Of a stretch of 64,000 bases of DNA, positions 9,380 through 16,595 are shown in pieces (the stretch's first letter is position 1; every line of letters begins with the position of its first letter). Both the position numbers and the translations under genes were made by a program. The notes beneath the pieces are model-generated. The model did not search any database. It saw only the letters and a list, made by a program, of their open reading frames with translations, and had not been told where the DNA came from. Where the stretch lies: positions 234,341 through 298,340 of the forward strand of contig NZ_SKBP01000003.1 in NCBI RefSeq assembly GCF_004634195.1, given 5' to 3'. This stretch comes from Flavobacterium salilacus subsp. salilacus (GTDB taxonomy: Bacteria > Bacteroidota > Bacteroidia > Flavobacteriales > Flavobacteriaceae).

Positions 9380-9823
9380 TTAATATTGCGGTACAACACC
9401 TCCCAGCTTTTGCCCGTTGGTTTGCTGAAAATATACAAGGTAATTGTAAAGTAGGAAGTTTACTTCGTAGCCATAATCAATTTGCGGTCTGTAGTCTATT
9501 TGCATTAAGTAAAGATTCCCATATTGCTGCGGATTCATAGCTCTTGTATTCCATTGGGCAACCCATTGCTGGTTTTTTACTTCCAGATATGCCTGGCTGT
9601 AATACCCTCTTTGGCGTGCCCTTGTTGCCAGCCATCCTGTAAAGCCCGGATCTATTATTATAACTTCATATTCCAATTCTTCATTGGCTATACGCACCGT
9701 GTCGCCTGCTATTGCTGCATTTTCAGATTTTACAATTTCCTTTGTATTATCGGGTTTACTTTGCGATTTGCAGCTAAAAATGAGCAGTGAGGCGATTGCT
9801 GTTATGTATAAATATTTTTTCAT
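9380..9823 (-). CDS. DUF6146-like lipoprotein
   Basis: This 147-residue protein carries a lipoprotein signal (MKKYLYITAIASLLIFSC, Cys18). The mature part has a conserved core, YEVIIIDPGFTGWLATRARQ, and a Tyr/Gln/Asn-rich C-terminal half (QYGNLYLMQIDYRPQIDYGY). It matches the flavobacterial family I know as DUF6146, which has no assigned function. Lipidation suggests an outer-membrane or periplasmic anchor. It could be co-transcribed with the DUF6787-like gene. Confidence 0.75.
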   Translation of the reverse strand: MKKYLYITAIASLLIFSCKSQSKPDNTKEIVKSENAAIAGDTVRIANEELEYEVIIIDPGFTGWLATRARQRGYYSQAYLEVKNQQWVAQWNTRAMNPQQYGNLYLMQIDYRPQIDYGYEVNFLLYNYLVYFQQTNGQKLGGVVPQY

Positions 9824-9852
9824 GCTTCCGTATTTTGTATAAAGTTAAAAAA

Positions 9853-9884
9853 AAGAAGCCTTTTCTTTAAAGAAAAGGCTTCTT
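9853..9884 (-). terminator. Strong 16-bp perfect hairpin terminator
   Basis: AAGAAGCCTTTTCTTT is followed directly by its exact complement AAAGAAAAGGCTTCTT. On the minus strand a T run follows, so it terminates the YtxH-like gene. Confidence 0.85.
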
Positions 9885-9909
9885 AAAATAGCATCTTTTT
9901 TACGGTCTA

Positions 9910-10155
9910 TTAAGCTTGCGCATCAATAGCTTTTTGGGTTTTATTGGCTATATCGTCACCTTTTTGTGCTACTTCATCAAACTTGTTTTTAGCGGATTCT
10001 TTTATGTTTTTAAAACGATCCTTAAGACTATGGGTTAAATCATCTACTTTTTCCGACAGTCCGTCAAGATGTCCCTTTCTTTTTAACAGTATTCCTACTA
10101 TTGCTAAGGCTGCAACTCCGGCTGCAACGCCTACTATTACTTTTGTATTGCTCAT
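9910..10155 (-). CDS. YtxH-like / glycine-zipper membrane-anchored small protein
   Basis: This 81-residue protein has an N-terminal membrane segment (VIVGVAAGVAALAIVGILL) followed by a basic patch (KRKGHLDG) and an amphipathic, Lys/Asp-rich helix (LTHSLKDRFKNIKESAKNKFDEVAQKGDDI) likely to be extended or coiled. This is the layout of YtxH-domain proteins, often stress-induced, of unknown molecular function. It is monocistronic: a terminator follows it, and a 275-bp intergenic region with a palindrome lies upstream. Confidence 0.7.
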   Translation of the reverse strand: MSNTKVIVGVAAGVAALAIVGILLKRKGHLDGLSEKVDDLTHSLKDRFKNIKESAKNKFDEVAQKGDDIANKTQKAIDAQA

Positions 10156-10209
10156 AATGTTATTTGTTTAGATTATTAATAAAATGGGTTTGTGTAAACA
10201 GTTATTTTT

Positions 10210-10241
10210 TTATCACATTACTAAGTTAGCTATTGTGATAA
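10210..10241. promoter_or_regulatory. 32-bp imperfect palindrome upstream of the YtxH-like gene
   Basis: TTATCACATTA (10210-10220) and TATTGTGATAA (10231-10241) form 11-bp arms with one mismatch around the spacer CTAAGTTAGC. It lies 55 bp upstream of the YtxH-like start codon. The outer arms contain TCACA/TGTGA in the opposite order to a CRP site. No T run follows, so an operator is more likely than a terminator. The rest of 10156-10431 shows no gene. Confidence 0.45.
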
Positions 10242-10431
10242 GCTTACTGTATTAAGGTTATCTTAAAGTTTGTAAACACAAGTTTTATTTAACTTTTTGT
10301 TAGAGACTATTCTAAAAATAACAACCCATATGTTAAATTTTGCTCATAAAAAATAAAGCCCCGATATAAATCGAAGCCTTATCAATCCATCCAACTTATA
10401 TTAAAAAACGATTTTGTATCCCTATAGGTAT

Positions 10432-10626
10432 TTATTTTTTAGAAAATGGACTATTAGAATATTTCTTATTATATATAACCTGATCAATCGTAGATAAAGA
10501 AAGGTTATTAAACTCAGTACTGATAATTTTTTTAGCATCATTGCTTTTCATTTTTAGTTGTTTTAGTTGATGATAGCGCTCTAAAATTTTTTTGTTTCTC
10601 TCTTTTAATAAATCACTTACTGTCAT
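10432..10626 (-). CDS. 64-residue basic protein, possible HTH, divergent from XRE regulator
   Basis: The protein (MTVSDLLKERNKKILERYHQ...) is strongly basic. An N-terminal helical, coiled-coil-like stretch is followed by a segment resembling a helix-turn-helix (SNDAKKIISTEFNNLSLSTIDQVIYNKKY, quoted as two adjoining parts). I do not recognise a family. It is transcribed away from the XRE-type regulator across a 104-bp AT-rich region, so the two genes may be regulated together. Codon use is very AT-rich compared with neighbours. It is short, and whether it is real rests on the clean start, the spacing and the HTH-like pattern. Confidence 0.5.
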   Translation of the reverse strand: MTVSDLLKERNKKILERYHQLKQLKMKSNDAKKIISTEFNNLSLSTIDQVIYNKKYSNSPFSKK

Positions 10627-10683
10627 AAATTATATTTTTGCAATAAATTTCTTTATATTTATAAAGATAAAGCTACGAAATTA

Positions 10684-10699
10684 AATTGTTAAAACAATT
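10684..10699. promoter_or_regulatory. Inverted repeat in the divergent promoter region
   Basis: AATTGTT-AA-AACAATT is a perfect 7-bp inverted repeat 31 bp before the XRE regulator start and between the two divergent genes. It is a candidate operator for autoregulation. In such AT-rich DNA a chance match is possible. Confidence 0.35.
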
Positions 10700-10730
10700 A
10701 TTTATATACAAATATATTATTAATTTTGAG

Positions 10731-11105
10731 ATGAAAAACTATATTGGATTAAATATCAAATATTTGTGCGAAAATAATTTTTTGTCACAAGACGAATTTG
10801 GCGCTAAGTTTGGGCTTAAAAAGAGCGTTGTAGGTACTTATATCAGGGGAATTTCGTACCCTAAAATAGAAATAATACAAAAAATATGCGATGAATTTAA
10901 CCTTACTATTGACGAATTTATAAACGAAGATTTGTATATAAAATATAAAGGATATACAGGTGCAGGGGGTAACCCTGTTAAGGTAAACGAACCTGAAACC
11001 CCTGTATATGGAGCGGAAAAAGATGCTTTGCTGAAAACCATTGAAGCGCAACAGCAAACTATTGCAGCCATGAAAATTACTATTGATACCTTAAAACATA
11101 AATAA
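10731..11105 (+). CDS. XRE-family transcriptional regulator
   Basis: From ATG 10731 the protein has 124 residues (an upstream ATG at 10686 adds an unlikely leader). The N-terminal Cro/C1-type HTH covers about residues 5-60: NIKYLCENNFLSQDEFGAKF, then KKSVVGTYIRGISYPKI as recognition helix region, then ICDEFNLTIDEFI. A Gly/Pro-rich linker leads to a short C-terminal coiled coil (KTIEAQQQTIAAMKITIDTL) likely to mediate dimerisation. This layout is common for Bacteroidota phage-repressor-like regulators. The target is unknown. The divergent 64-residue gene and the inverted repeat between them suggest local control. Confidence 0.8.
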   Translation: MKNYIGLNIKYLCENNFLSQDEFGAKFGLKKSVVGTYIRGISYPKIEIIQKICDEFNLTIDEFINEDLYIKYKGYTGAGGNPVKVNEPETPVYGAEKDALLKTIEAQQQTIAAMKITIDTLKHK

Positions 11106-11363
11106 AAGCAGTAGAAAGCCCCGTATAATAGATACTTTAATAGCTTTTCCGTAAATTTAGCATATCAATGTCTAATAAAAAAACAGTTATTAACCGTTTT
11201 TATACTTAAATTTTTTTTACATTTGTTAAGTATGACTATGAGTGTGAAGTTACATTGCGAGGTAACTATGTAATAATAGGTGTGTATTTTAAAATAACAA
11301 TTTTTAAACCTCCCCCTTTTGCTATAAAAAATGCTTATTGTTAACTAACAAAAGTAAAAGGCT

Positions 11364-11609
11364 ATGAAACTATTTTCGCTACTATTATCCATATCAGTTT
11401 TTTTTGTATCACTCTATTTCTTTTTAGAAGGGGTTTCTGATATATATACTTTTAATGATGTAATTTATATATCGTTGCTCATAGTACTGATGATAATATG
11501 TATAACAGGAATAATAATTAACTGGGATTTTTTCCCGAAGAAAAAAAAAAACAAAATGATACTGTTTGTATCTAATAACTTCTCCAAAAAAGTAAAAAAA
11601 CTCCGATAA
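11364..11609 (+). CDS. Small two-helix membrane protein, unknown
   Basis: This 81-residue protein has two hydrophobic helices (about residues 3-22 and 33-53) and a very basic C-terminal tail with KKKKNK and SKKVKKLR. No family is recognised. The gene has an AT-rich promoter region of about 250 bp upstream and ends inside its own terminator: the TAA stop occupies the hairpin loop. This tight packing supports it as a real transcription unit. The upstream gap 11106-11363 shows no other gene. Confidence 0.5.
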   Translation: MKLFSLLLSISVFFVSLYFFLEGVSDIYTFNDVIYISLLIVLMIICITGIIINWDFFPKKKKNKMILFVSNNFSKKVKKLR

Positions 11610-11624
11610 TTCGGAGTTTTTTTT
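11597..11624 (+). terminator. Intrinsic terminator overlapping a stop codon
   Basis: AAAACTCCGA-TAAT-TCGGAGTTTT plus extra T residues. The TAA stop of the small membrane protein is in the loop. It may act in both directions, as the M28 peptidase gene converges from the right. Confidence 0.85.
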
Positions 11625-11646
11625 GATATATTTTTAATAAGTATTA

Positions 11647-12675
11647 CTATTTACCGTCTTTATCTACCACCGGGCGGTTTTCACGATTGGCAAGTTCCCA
11701 AGCCGTAACAAAAGCAAGTTGCGCACGTTTTGCCAAAATATCATACTCAATCTTGTCCGGTGTATCTGTAGGTTTATGATAATCAGCATGGACACCGTTA
11801 AAATAAAAAATAATAGGAATACCTTTTTTTGCAAAATTATAATGATCTGACCTGAAGTAAAACTGATTAGGGTCGTTCCTGTCGTTATACGTATAATCAA
11901 GCTCCAGGTTAGTATATTTCTTGTTCGCAGTTTCATTTATAGTATGCAAATCGGTACTTAACCTGTCCGAGCCAATAATATATACATAATTGCCATTAGC
12001 AGTATGCTCGTTATCCCTGCGTCCAATCATATCAATATTAAGATCGGCAATAGTGTTTTCTATCGGGAATAAAGGATTTTCGCTATAATAGCGCGAGCCG
12101 TGCAGCCCGTGTTCTTCGCCCGTAACGTGCAGGAAAAGTATAGAGCGTTTAGGAGCGTAACCGTCTTTTTTGGCAGCCATAAAAGCCTGTGCAATTTCTA
12201 ACAGTGCCACGGTACCCGACCCGTCATCATCAGCGCCATTATATACCTGCCCGTTTTTCATGCCCACGTGGTCATAGTGTGCCGATATTACCAATATTTC
12301 ATCAGGTTTTTCCGTACCCTTTATAAATGCCCAAATATTTTCAGAATCATTCAGCTTTGGGCTGAAAGGTCTTGCCATAAATTCCGAAGGTACTGTTTGA
12401 TAAAAGCTATCCGCCCCTGTAGGGAAGGATATATCATTTGCTTCATACTGGCTTATTAAGTATTTACCGGCTTTTTTTTGTCCCGGAGTGCCTGTGTCAC
12501 GCCCTTCCATTTCATCTGAGGCTACAATATATAAGTGTTTTTTCAGGTCGGCAGCAGTAATCGTGTTCATGTATTTGTTAACATTGGCTCTTGAGTAATC
12601 ATTTTGCTTAGCTTGTTGCGCACTACCGCAAGCGAGTACAAATAATGACAGAGGGAAAAGGAGCAATTTTTTCAT
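11647..12675 (-). CDS. M28 family zinc aminopeptidase, exported
   Basis: This 342-residue protein has a lipoprotein-type signal (MKKLLLFPLSLFVLACGSAQ, Cys16). Zinc-peptidase motifs appear in order: ISAHYDHVGM (His, Asp), YNGADDDGSGTVALLE (bridging Asp), TGEEHGLHGSRYY (catalytic and metal Glu), NIDMIGRRD (Asp) and VHADYHKPTDTPDKI (His). This is a complete M28 set, so an active metallo-aminopeptidase in the periplasm or on the cell surface is expected. It ends 11 bp from the DUF3667 gene upstream on the same strand and is probably co-transcribed with it. Confidence 0.92.
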   Translation of the reverse strand: MKKLLLFPLSLFVLACGSAQQAKQNDYSRANVNKYMNTITAADLKKHLYIVASDEMEGRDTGTPGQKKAGKYLISQYEANDISFPTGADSFYQTVPSEFMARPFSPKLNDSENIWAFIKGTEKPDEILVISAHYDHVGMKNGQVYNGADDDGSGTVALLEIAQAFMAAKKDGYAPKRSILFLHVTGEEHGLHGSRYYSENPLFPIENTIADLNIDMIGRRDNEHTANGNYVYIIGSDRLSTDLHTINETANKKYTNLELDYTYNDRNDPNQFYFRSDHYNFAKKGIPIIFYFNGVHADYHKPTDTPDKIEYDILAKRAQLAFVTAWELANRENRPVVDKDGK

Positions 12676-12686
12676 TGACGTTATTT

Positions 12687-13643
12687 TTAATGAAGATGCA
12701 ATATAGTATAGAACATTGTGATAACTAATAAAATTAGTATAAATATTGAATTAATCAAGAACAATATTATCGATTTTAACCTCGATACCAGTCGGGATTC
12801 GCCATACATTCTTCTGTGCGAACGGAAAAAATAAAAAACAGCATATAAAAACGTTATAAAAATCAGTATGATATATGTGGAATAATAGGTATCAGACCCC
12901 ACTCCCATAAGCCCCACAACGGTAGCAATTAATGAAGCGGTTAAAAATGAAAGCAGCAGAAACGAAAAATAATGAAGTGTGTAAATACCATGATCGAAAA
13001 AATACCATCGTTTTTTGCCATGAAACAGCCACAGCCAAAAAGCAAATATCGGCATATAGATAAAGAGTACTTTGGGTAAATTGTGAATGAAAGATTCGGC
13101 AAAATCCTCATAGTCAACTTCGTTATTAACAAACATTGCTACTGCTTTTATTACACTATATTCAATCCAGTGCATTCGCTGCGCCACAGGACCGGTTTGT
13201 ATAGAGTCTAATTCTTCAACAGAGTTTATTTCTTCACCATTAGGTAATTCTATAGCTTTTTTAATTTCATTAGTATCCTCAATATTAGCTTCGGTATGTT
13301 GTGCATCATGCACAGGAGTTTCTTCAACACCGGGTAGCACAGCTATAATAAAAAACGTAATAAAACTGACAAAAATATAAAGTTTTACAGGAGCTACATA
13401 GGTTTGCCGTTTGCCCGACAGGTAAGCCTTTGTAAGTTTTGCAGGATTAAACAGCAGGTACTTTATGGTTTTCCAAAAAGCGCTGTCATAATGTACAAGA
13501 TCTTCAATAAAATGGGTAATCAAGTGCCCAAAAGATTGCCGGGTTTCGGTATTTTTCTGTCCGCAGTTAGAACAGTAAGCAATTTCTACGATATGCCCGC
13601 AATTTTCGCAGGTTTTATCTTCGCGTAAATAATGTTTTCCCAT
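12687..13643 (-). CDS. DUF3667 domain membrane protein
   Basis: This 318-residue protein has an N-terminal zinc-ribbon-like segment (TCENCGHIVEIAYCSNCGQK, four Cys) followed by the DUF3667 signature HFIEDLVHYDSAFWKTIKYL and FNPAKLTKAYLSGKRQTYVAP. Five or so transmembrane helices follow, interrupted by an acidic loop of about 100 residues. The family is common in Bacteroidota and its function is unknown. It is probably the first gene of a pair with the M28 peptidase. Confidence 0.88.
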   Translation of the reverse strand: MGKHYLREDKTCENCGHIVEIAYCSNCGQKNTETRQSFGHLITHFIEDLVHYDSAFWKTIKYLLFNPAKLTKAYLSGKRQTYVAPVKLYIFVSFITFFIIAVLPGVEETPVHDAQHTEANIEDTNEIKKAIELPNGEEINSVEELDSIQTGPVAQRMHWIEYSVIKAVAMFVNNEVDYEDFAESFIHNLPKVLFIYMPIFAFWLWLFHGKKRWYFFDHGIYTLHYFSFLLLSFLTASLIATVVGLMGVGSDTYYSTYIILIFITFLYAVFYFFRSHRRMYGESRLVSRLKSIILFLINSIFILILLVITMFYTILHLH

Positions 13644-13699
13644 ACAGGCAAGGCTTGACGATTTGATTATAAAAATAGCGATTTAATTCAAATAAAAAA

Positions 13700-13730
13700 G
13701 CCGGAGATAAACTCCGGCATATTTTTTTTG
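13700..13730 (-). terminator. Intrinsic terminator
   Basis: GCCGGAG-ATAAA-CTCCGGC, with a T run on the minus strand (A run at 13692-13699). It ends the 13751-14239 gene. Confidence 0.85.
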
Positions 13731-13750
13731 ATAGTAATAAAATTTATTTC

Positions 13751-14239
13751 CTAATCTTTTTTCAGTTGCCTTTTAAACTCGACAGGAAGCCCAAATTTTT
13801 CAGGGTTTTCCCTTCTAACGCTCATCAATACATCCGACGATATGGGAGCACCGTGTTTACTTATGGCTATCTTCAGAAAATCATAATATCCCTGGTTTTC
13901 TTCAATAGATTTTTTCTGTAATAGCTTTATGATGTCCCATTCAAATTCGGCTTCTGTAAAACTTTTAAAATCGGTTTGCTCTATATTATCTTTCACCCAG
14001 TTTATATAATCATCAGGATGTATAAGTACCGTCTTATCCTTTTTATTCATTTTTTGAAAAAATGATTTCATAAGTTTCGAACTTTCTTGATAAGAATCCG
14101 TATCCAGCATTTTTATATATAGTGCTTTTAGTTGCTCATAATCGGCTACATAGGCACTATCCTTTACAGTTTCCTGACTAAAAGAGTTTTGGGTTATAAT
14201 ACATACAAGCAGGGTAACAAGGAAAGAAATAATTTTCAT
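13751..14239 (-). CDS. Secreted hypothetical protein
   Basis: This 162-residue protein has a classical signal peptide (MKIISFLVTLLVCIITQNSFSQ). The mature part is mostly helical and charged, with no Cys after the signal and no motif I recognise. The end reads SVRRENPEKFGLPVEFKRQLKKD. It starts 28 bp downstream of the dienelactone hydrolase gene on the same strand, and the pair shares a single downstream terminator, so co-expression is likely. Location is predicted periplasmic or extracellular. Confidence 0.65.
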   Translation of the reverse strand: MKIISFLVTLLVCIITQNSFSQETVKDSAYVADYEQLKALYIKMLDTDSYQESSKLMKSFFQKMNKKDKTVLIHPDDYINWVKDNIEQTDFKSFTEAEFEWDIIKLLQKKSIEENQGYYDFLKIAISKHGAPISSDVLMSVRRENPEKFGLPVEFKRQLKKD

Positions 14240-14267
14240 GGTTGTTTAGTTGAATTGTTATACAAGA

Positions 14268-15041
14268 TTATTCATTAAAAGTTTCTTCCAAAAACAATAA
14301 AAAGTGTTCCCAGCTCCTCCTGTTGGCTACATCGTTATAAGCAGCTCCTTTACTGTTATCGGTACCGGCTTCTTCCTCTGTAAAGGCATGCACGGCATTG
14401 CTGTAATATATCATTTGCCAGTCGGCATTACCGTCGCGCATTTCTTTCTGAAAAGCTTCTATATCCTTTTGCGAAACATAAGGGTCATCTGCGCCATTCA
14501 GTATTAAAACTTTCGATTTTATTTTCTTGTTTTCACGCGCAGGGTTTTTACCCAGCCCGCCATGAAAAGATACTACTCCTTTTACCGCCATTTGTGCCCT
14601 TACCGCCTCAAGAGCACCCGTACCGCCAAAACAATAGCCTATTACCACAATATTTTCGGCACTTGCGCCATATTTTATAAGCTCGCCCATAGCAAGGCTT
14701 ATCCTTTTTTGATATTGTTCCGGGTTATTTTTATAATATCCTGCACGTTCGCCCGCTTCCTGAGTATTTTTTGGATAGTTGCCTTCGCCGTATATATCGG
14801 CTATAAAGGCATAATAGCCCAAATCGGCAAGCTGTTGTGCCACCCTTTTGGAGTGGTCGTTTATACCTTTCCATGCAGGGAGTATCAGCACGCCCGGTGT
14901 TTCGGGTGTTTGTTTTTCGGGAGCAATGGCATAACCGTTAAGTTTCTGATTGCCGTCTTTATAGCTCACAGCTTTTAGCTGCGCGTTGGTTTGTAATGCC
15001 ATAGTTAAAAGTGTGATGCAGAATAATGATTTGAATTTCAT
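14268..15041 (-). CDS. Dienelactone hydrolase family protein, exported
   Basis: This 257-residue alpha/beta hydrolase has a signal peptide (MKFKSLFCITLLTMALQTNAQ). The triad is visible: a Cys nucleophile in VVIGYCFGGTGALEAV, Asp in LNGADDPYVSQKD and His in NAVHAFTEEEAG. The conserved LPAWKGINDHSKRVAQQLAD and YGEGNYPKN blocks match the DLH family. A Cys nucleophile is typical for DLH and distinguishes it from Ser esterases. The export signal makes aromatic-lactone catabolism unlikely as the role; the substrate is unknown. A 14-bp perfect inverted repeat lies 33 bp upstream of its start. Confidence 0.9.
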   Translation of the reverse strand: MKFKSLFCITLLTMALQTNAQLKAVSYKDGNQKLNGYAIAPEKQTPETPGVLILPAWKGINDHSKRVAQQLADLGYYAFIADIYGEGNYPKNTQEAGERAGYYKNNPEQYQKRISLAMGELIKYGASAENIVVIGYCFGGTGALEAVRAQMAVKGVVSFHGGLGKNPARENKKIKSKVLILNGADDPYVSQKDIEAFQKEMRDGNADWQMIYYSNAVHAFTEEEAGTDNSKGAAYNDVANRRSWEHFLLFLEETFNE

Positions 15042-15073
15042 GATATTGATTTTAAATGCTAAATATAACCAAG

Positions 15074-15104
15074 AAAGCTTTTATACACAATGTATAAAAG
15101 CTTT
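15074..15104. promoter_or_regulatory. 14-bp perfect inverted repeat between two leftward genes
   Basis: AAAGCTTTTATACA and TGTATAAAAGCTTT are separated by CAA. It lies 33 bp upstream of the dienelactone hydrolase start and 29 bp after the stop of the PfpI-like gene. No T run follows on the minus strand, so it is either a weak terminator for the upstream gene or an operator for the downstream one. Confidence 0.55.
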
Positions 15105-15132
15105 ACTGTGAGTTAAAAAATGATAAATTTAA

Positions 15133-15681
15133 CTATGCTTGTTGCAACTCGTGTTTACCCTCTTTTATTTCTTCTATCATTTTACTGTTAAAAGCATCCA
15201 GGTCTTCCGGGCTTCGGCTGGTAACAAATCCGTTATCTACCACCACTTCTTTATCTACCCATTTTGCTCCTGCATTTTCAAGGTCTTTTCTGATCGAGAA
15301 GAAAGAGGTGAGTTCTCTGCCTTCTACAACTTCGGCATCAATTAATATTTGAGGTCCGTGACATATCGCCGCTACAGGTTTTTTCTGTTCAAAAAAACTT
15401 TTTACAAAGCTTACAGCTTTTTTATCTCTTCTCAAAAGGTCGGGGTTAATTACACCTCCGGGAATTACAAGGGCATGATAATCAGAAGCCGAAACTTCGT
15501 CCAAGGTTTTATCTACAGTATAAAGTTTACCCCAGTCTTTTTCTGCCCACGATTTGATGCTGCCGCCCTCCGGGCTTACTATATGTGCTGTCCAGCCCTG
15601 TTTTTCGATTGCTTCTTTTGGCGATTTTAATTCGCTTTCTTCAAACCCGTGTGTTGCTAAAATTGCTACTCTTTTGCTCAT
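15133..15681 (-). CDS. DJ-1/PfpI family type 1 glutamine amidotransferase-like protein
   Basis: About 182 residues from MSKRVAILATHGFEESEL (position 15681); an ATG at 15690 adds three residues. The elbow nucleophile is AAICHGPQILI (Cys near 104), with the conserved Glu in GFEESEL and the motif HALVIPGGVINPDLLRRDK. Proteins of this YhbO/PfpI type are cytoplasmic stress proteins with proposed deglycase or chaperone activity; the exact activity is debated. Monocistronic and divergent from the YetF-like gene. Confidence 0.92.
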   Translation of the reverse strand: MSKRVAILATHGFEESELKSPKEAIEKQGWTAHIVSPEGGSIKSWAEKDWGKLYTVDKTLDEVSASDYHALVIPGGVINPDLLRRDKKAVSFVKSFFEQKKPVAAICHGPQILIDAEVVEGRELTSFFSIRKDLENAGAKWVDKEVVVDNGFVTSRSPEDLDAFNSKMIEEIKEGKHELQQA

Positions 15682-15832
15682 AATATTCAAGTTTTTTATA
15701 GTTAGTAATTATTTTATGCTATCAAAATTACCCATTACAAACCCCAATATGTTATAATGCTGTACTAAAGTTGTGCTAATGTTTGTTAAGTATGTATGGG
15801 TTTGCAGTACTTTTAGTATAACAAATTTTAAA

Positions 15833-16529
15833 ATGATGGATGAAATTTTTGAATGGAAGCGATTGCTGTTTAACAACTTGCCTGTATCATTTTTATTTGA
15901 GGTTATTTTCAGGACATTTATTATGTTCACTACAGTATTGCTTACCCTTAAGTTTGCTGGTAAAAGAGGTGTAAAACAACTTTCGGTATTCGAGGTAGTA
16001 ATTATAATCTCTTTAGGTTCTGCCGCAGGCGACCCAATGTTTTATGAAAAATGTCGGCATTATACCTGCTATAACTGTTTTTGTGGCGGTACTTGCTTTT
16101 TACAGGCTGGTAACGTGGCTGCTGGGAAAAAGCAAACGATTTGAAAACTTTATAGAGGGGAAAGTACAAATCATTATAGAAGAAGGGAAATTTTCTTTAC
16201 AAAATTTTGAAAAGGAAGACTTGGCACAAGATGAGTTTTTTGCTGAGTTACGCCTCAAATCTGTAGATCATTTAGGACAGGTAAGTAATGCTTATATTGA
16301 AACCAGCGGCGATATAAGTGTTTTTTTTTATGAAGATGCCGATGTTAAATATGGTTTACCTATCCGACCGCAGTTATTTGATTTAAAAAACAAAAACATA
16401 CCCAAATCAGGTATATATGCTTGTACCTTTTGTGCTAATGTGCAGCATTTAGAGCCTACAAATGCTAAATGTAGCGTTTGTAACAGAGAGGAATGGCTGG
16501 AAGCCATAAACAGTAAGCGTGTAGTATAA
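15833..16529 (+). pseudogene. YetF/DUF421 membrane protein, interrupted by a +1 frameshift
   Basis: The gene opens MMDEIFEWKRLL at 15833 with two membrane helices and FAGKRGVKQLSVFEVVIIIS, a DUF421 block, then reads GDPMFYEK and loses homology. The remaining family sequence, NVGIIPAITVFVAVLAFYRL onward, continues in the next frame (from about 16047) to the stop at 16527-16529, including GKVQIIIEEGKF and a C-terminal CxxC-CxxC zinc-ribbon-like tail (ACTFCANVQ...CSVCNREEW). Removing one A from the five-A run at 16047-16051 restores GDPMFYENVGIIPAI. It is either a real pseudogene, a slippage-decoded gene, or a homopolymer sequencing error. The restored length would be 231 residues, normal for the family. 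Confidence 0.85.
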
Positions 16530-16551
16530 CGTAAAGAATATTCAAAAAAGA

Positions 16552-16582
16552 AAGCACTGCAATAGCGGTGCTTTTTTTTTTT
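16552..16582. terminator. Bidirectional terminator between convergent genes
   Basis: AAGCACTGC-AATA-GCGGTGCTT with a long T run on the + strand; A residues upstream give a shorter T run on the other strand. Confidence 0.85.
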
Positions 16583-16595
16583 GAATATATAATTA

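Noticed and set aside
10350..10385. Possible terminator hairpin downstream of the 64-residue gene
   Set aside because: The stem is weak and mismatched, so it was not listed as a feature.
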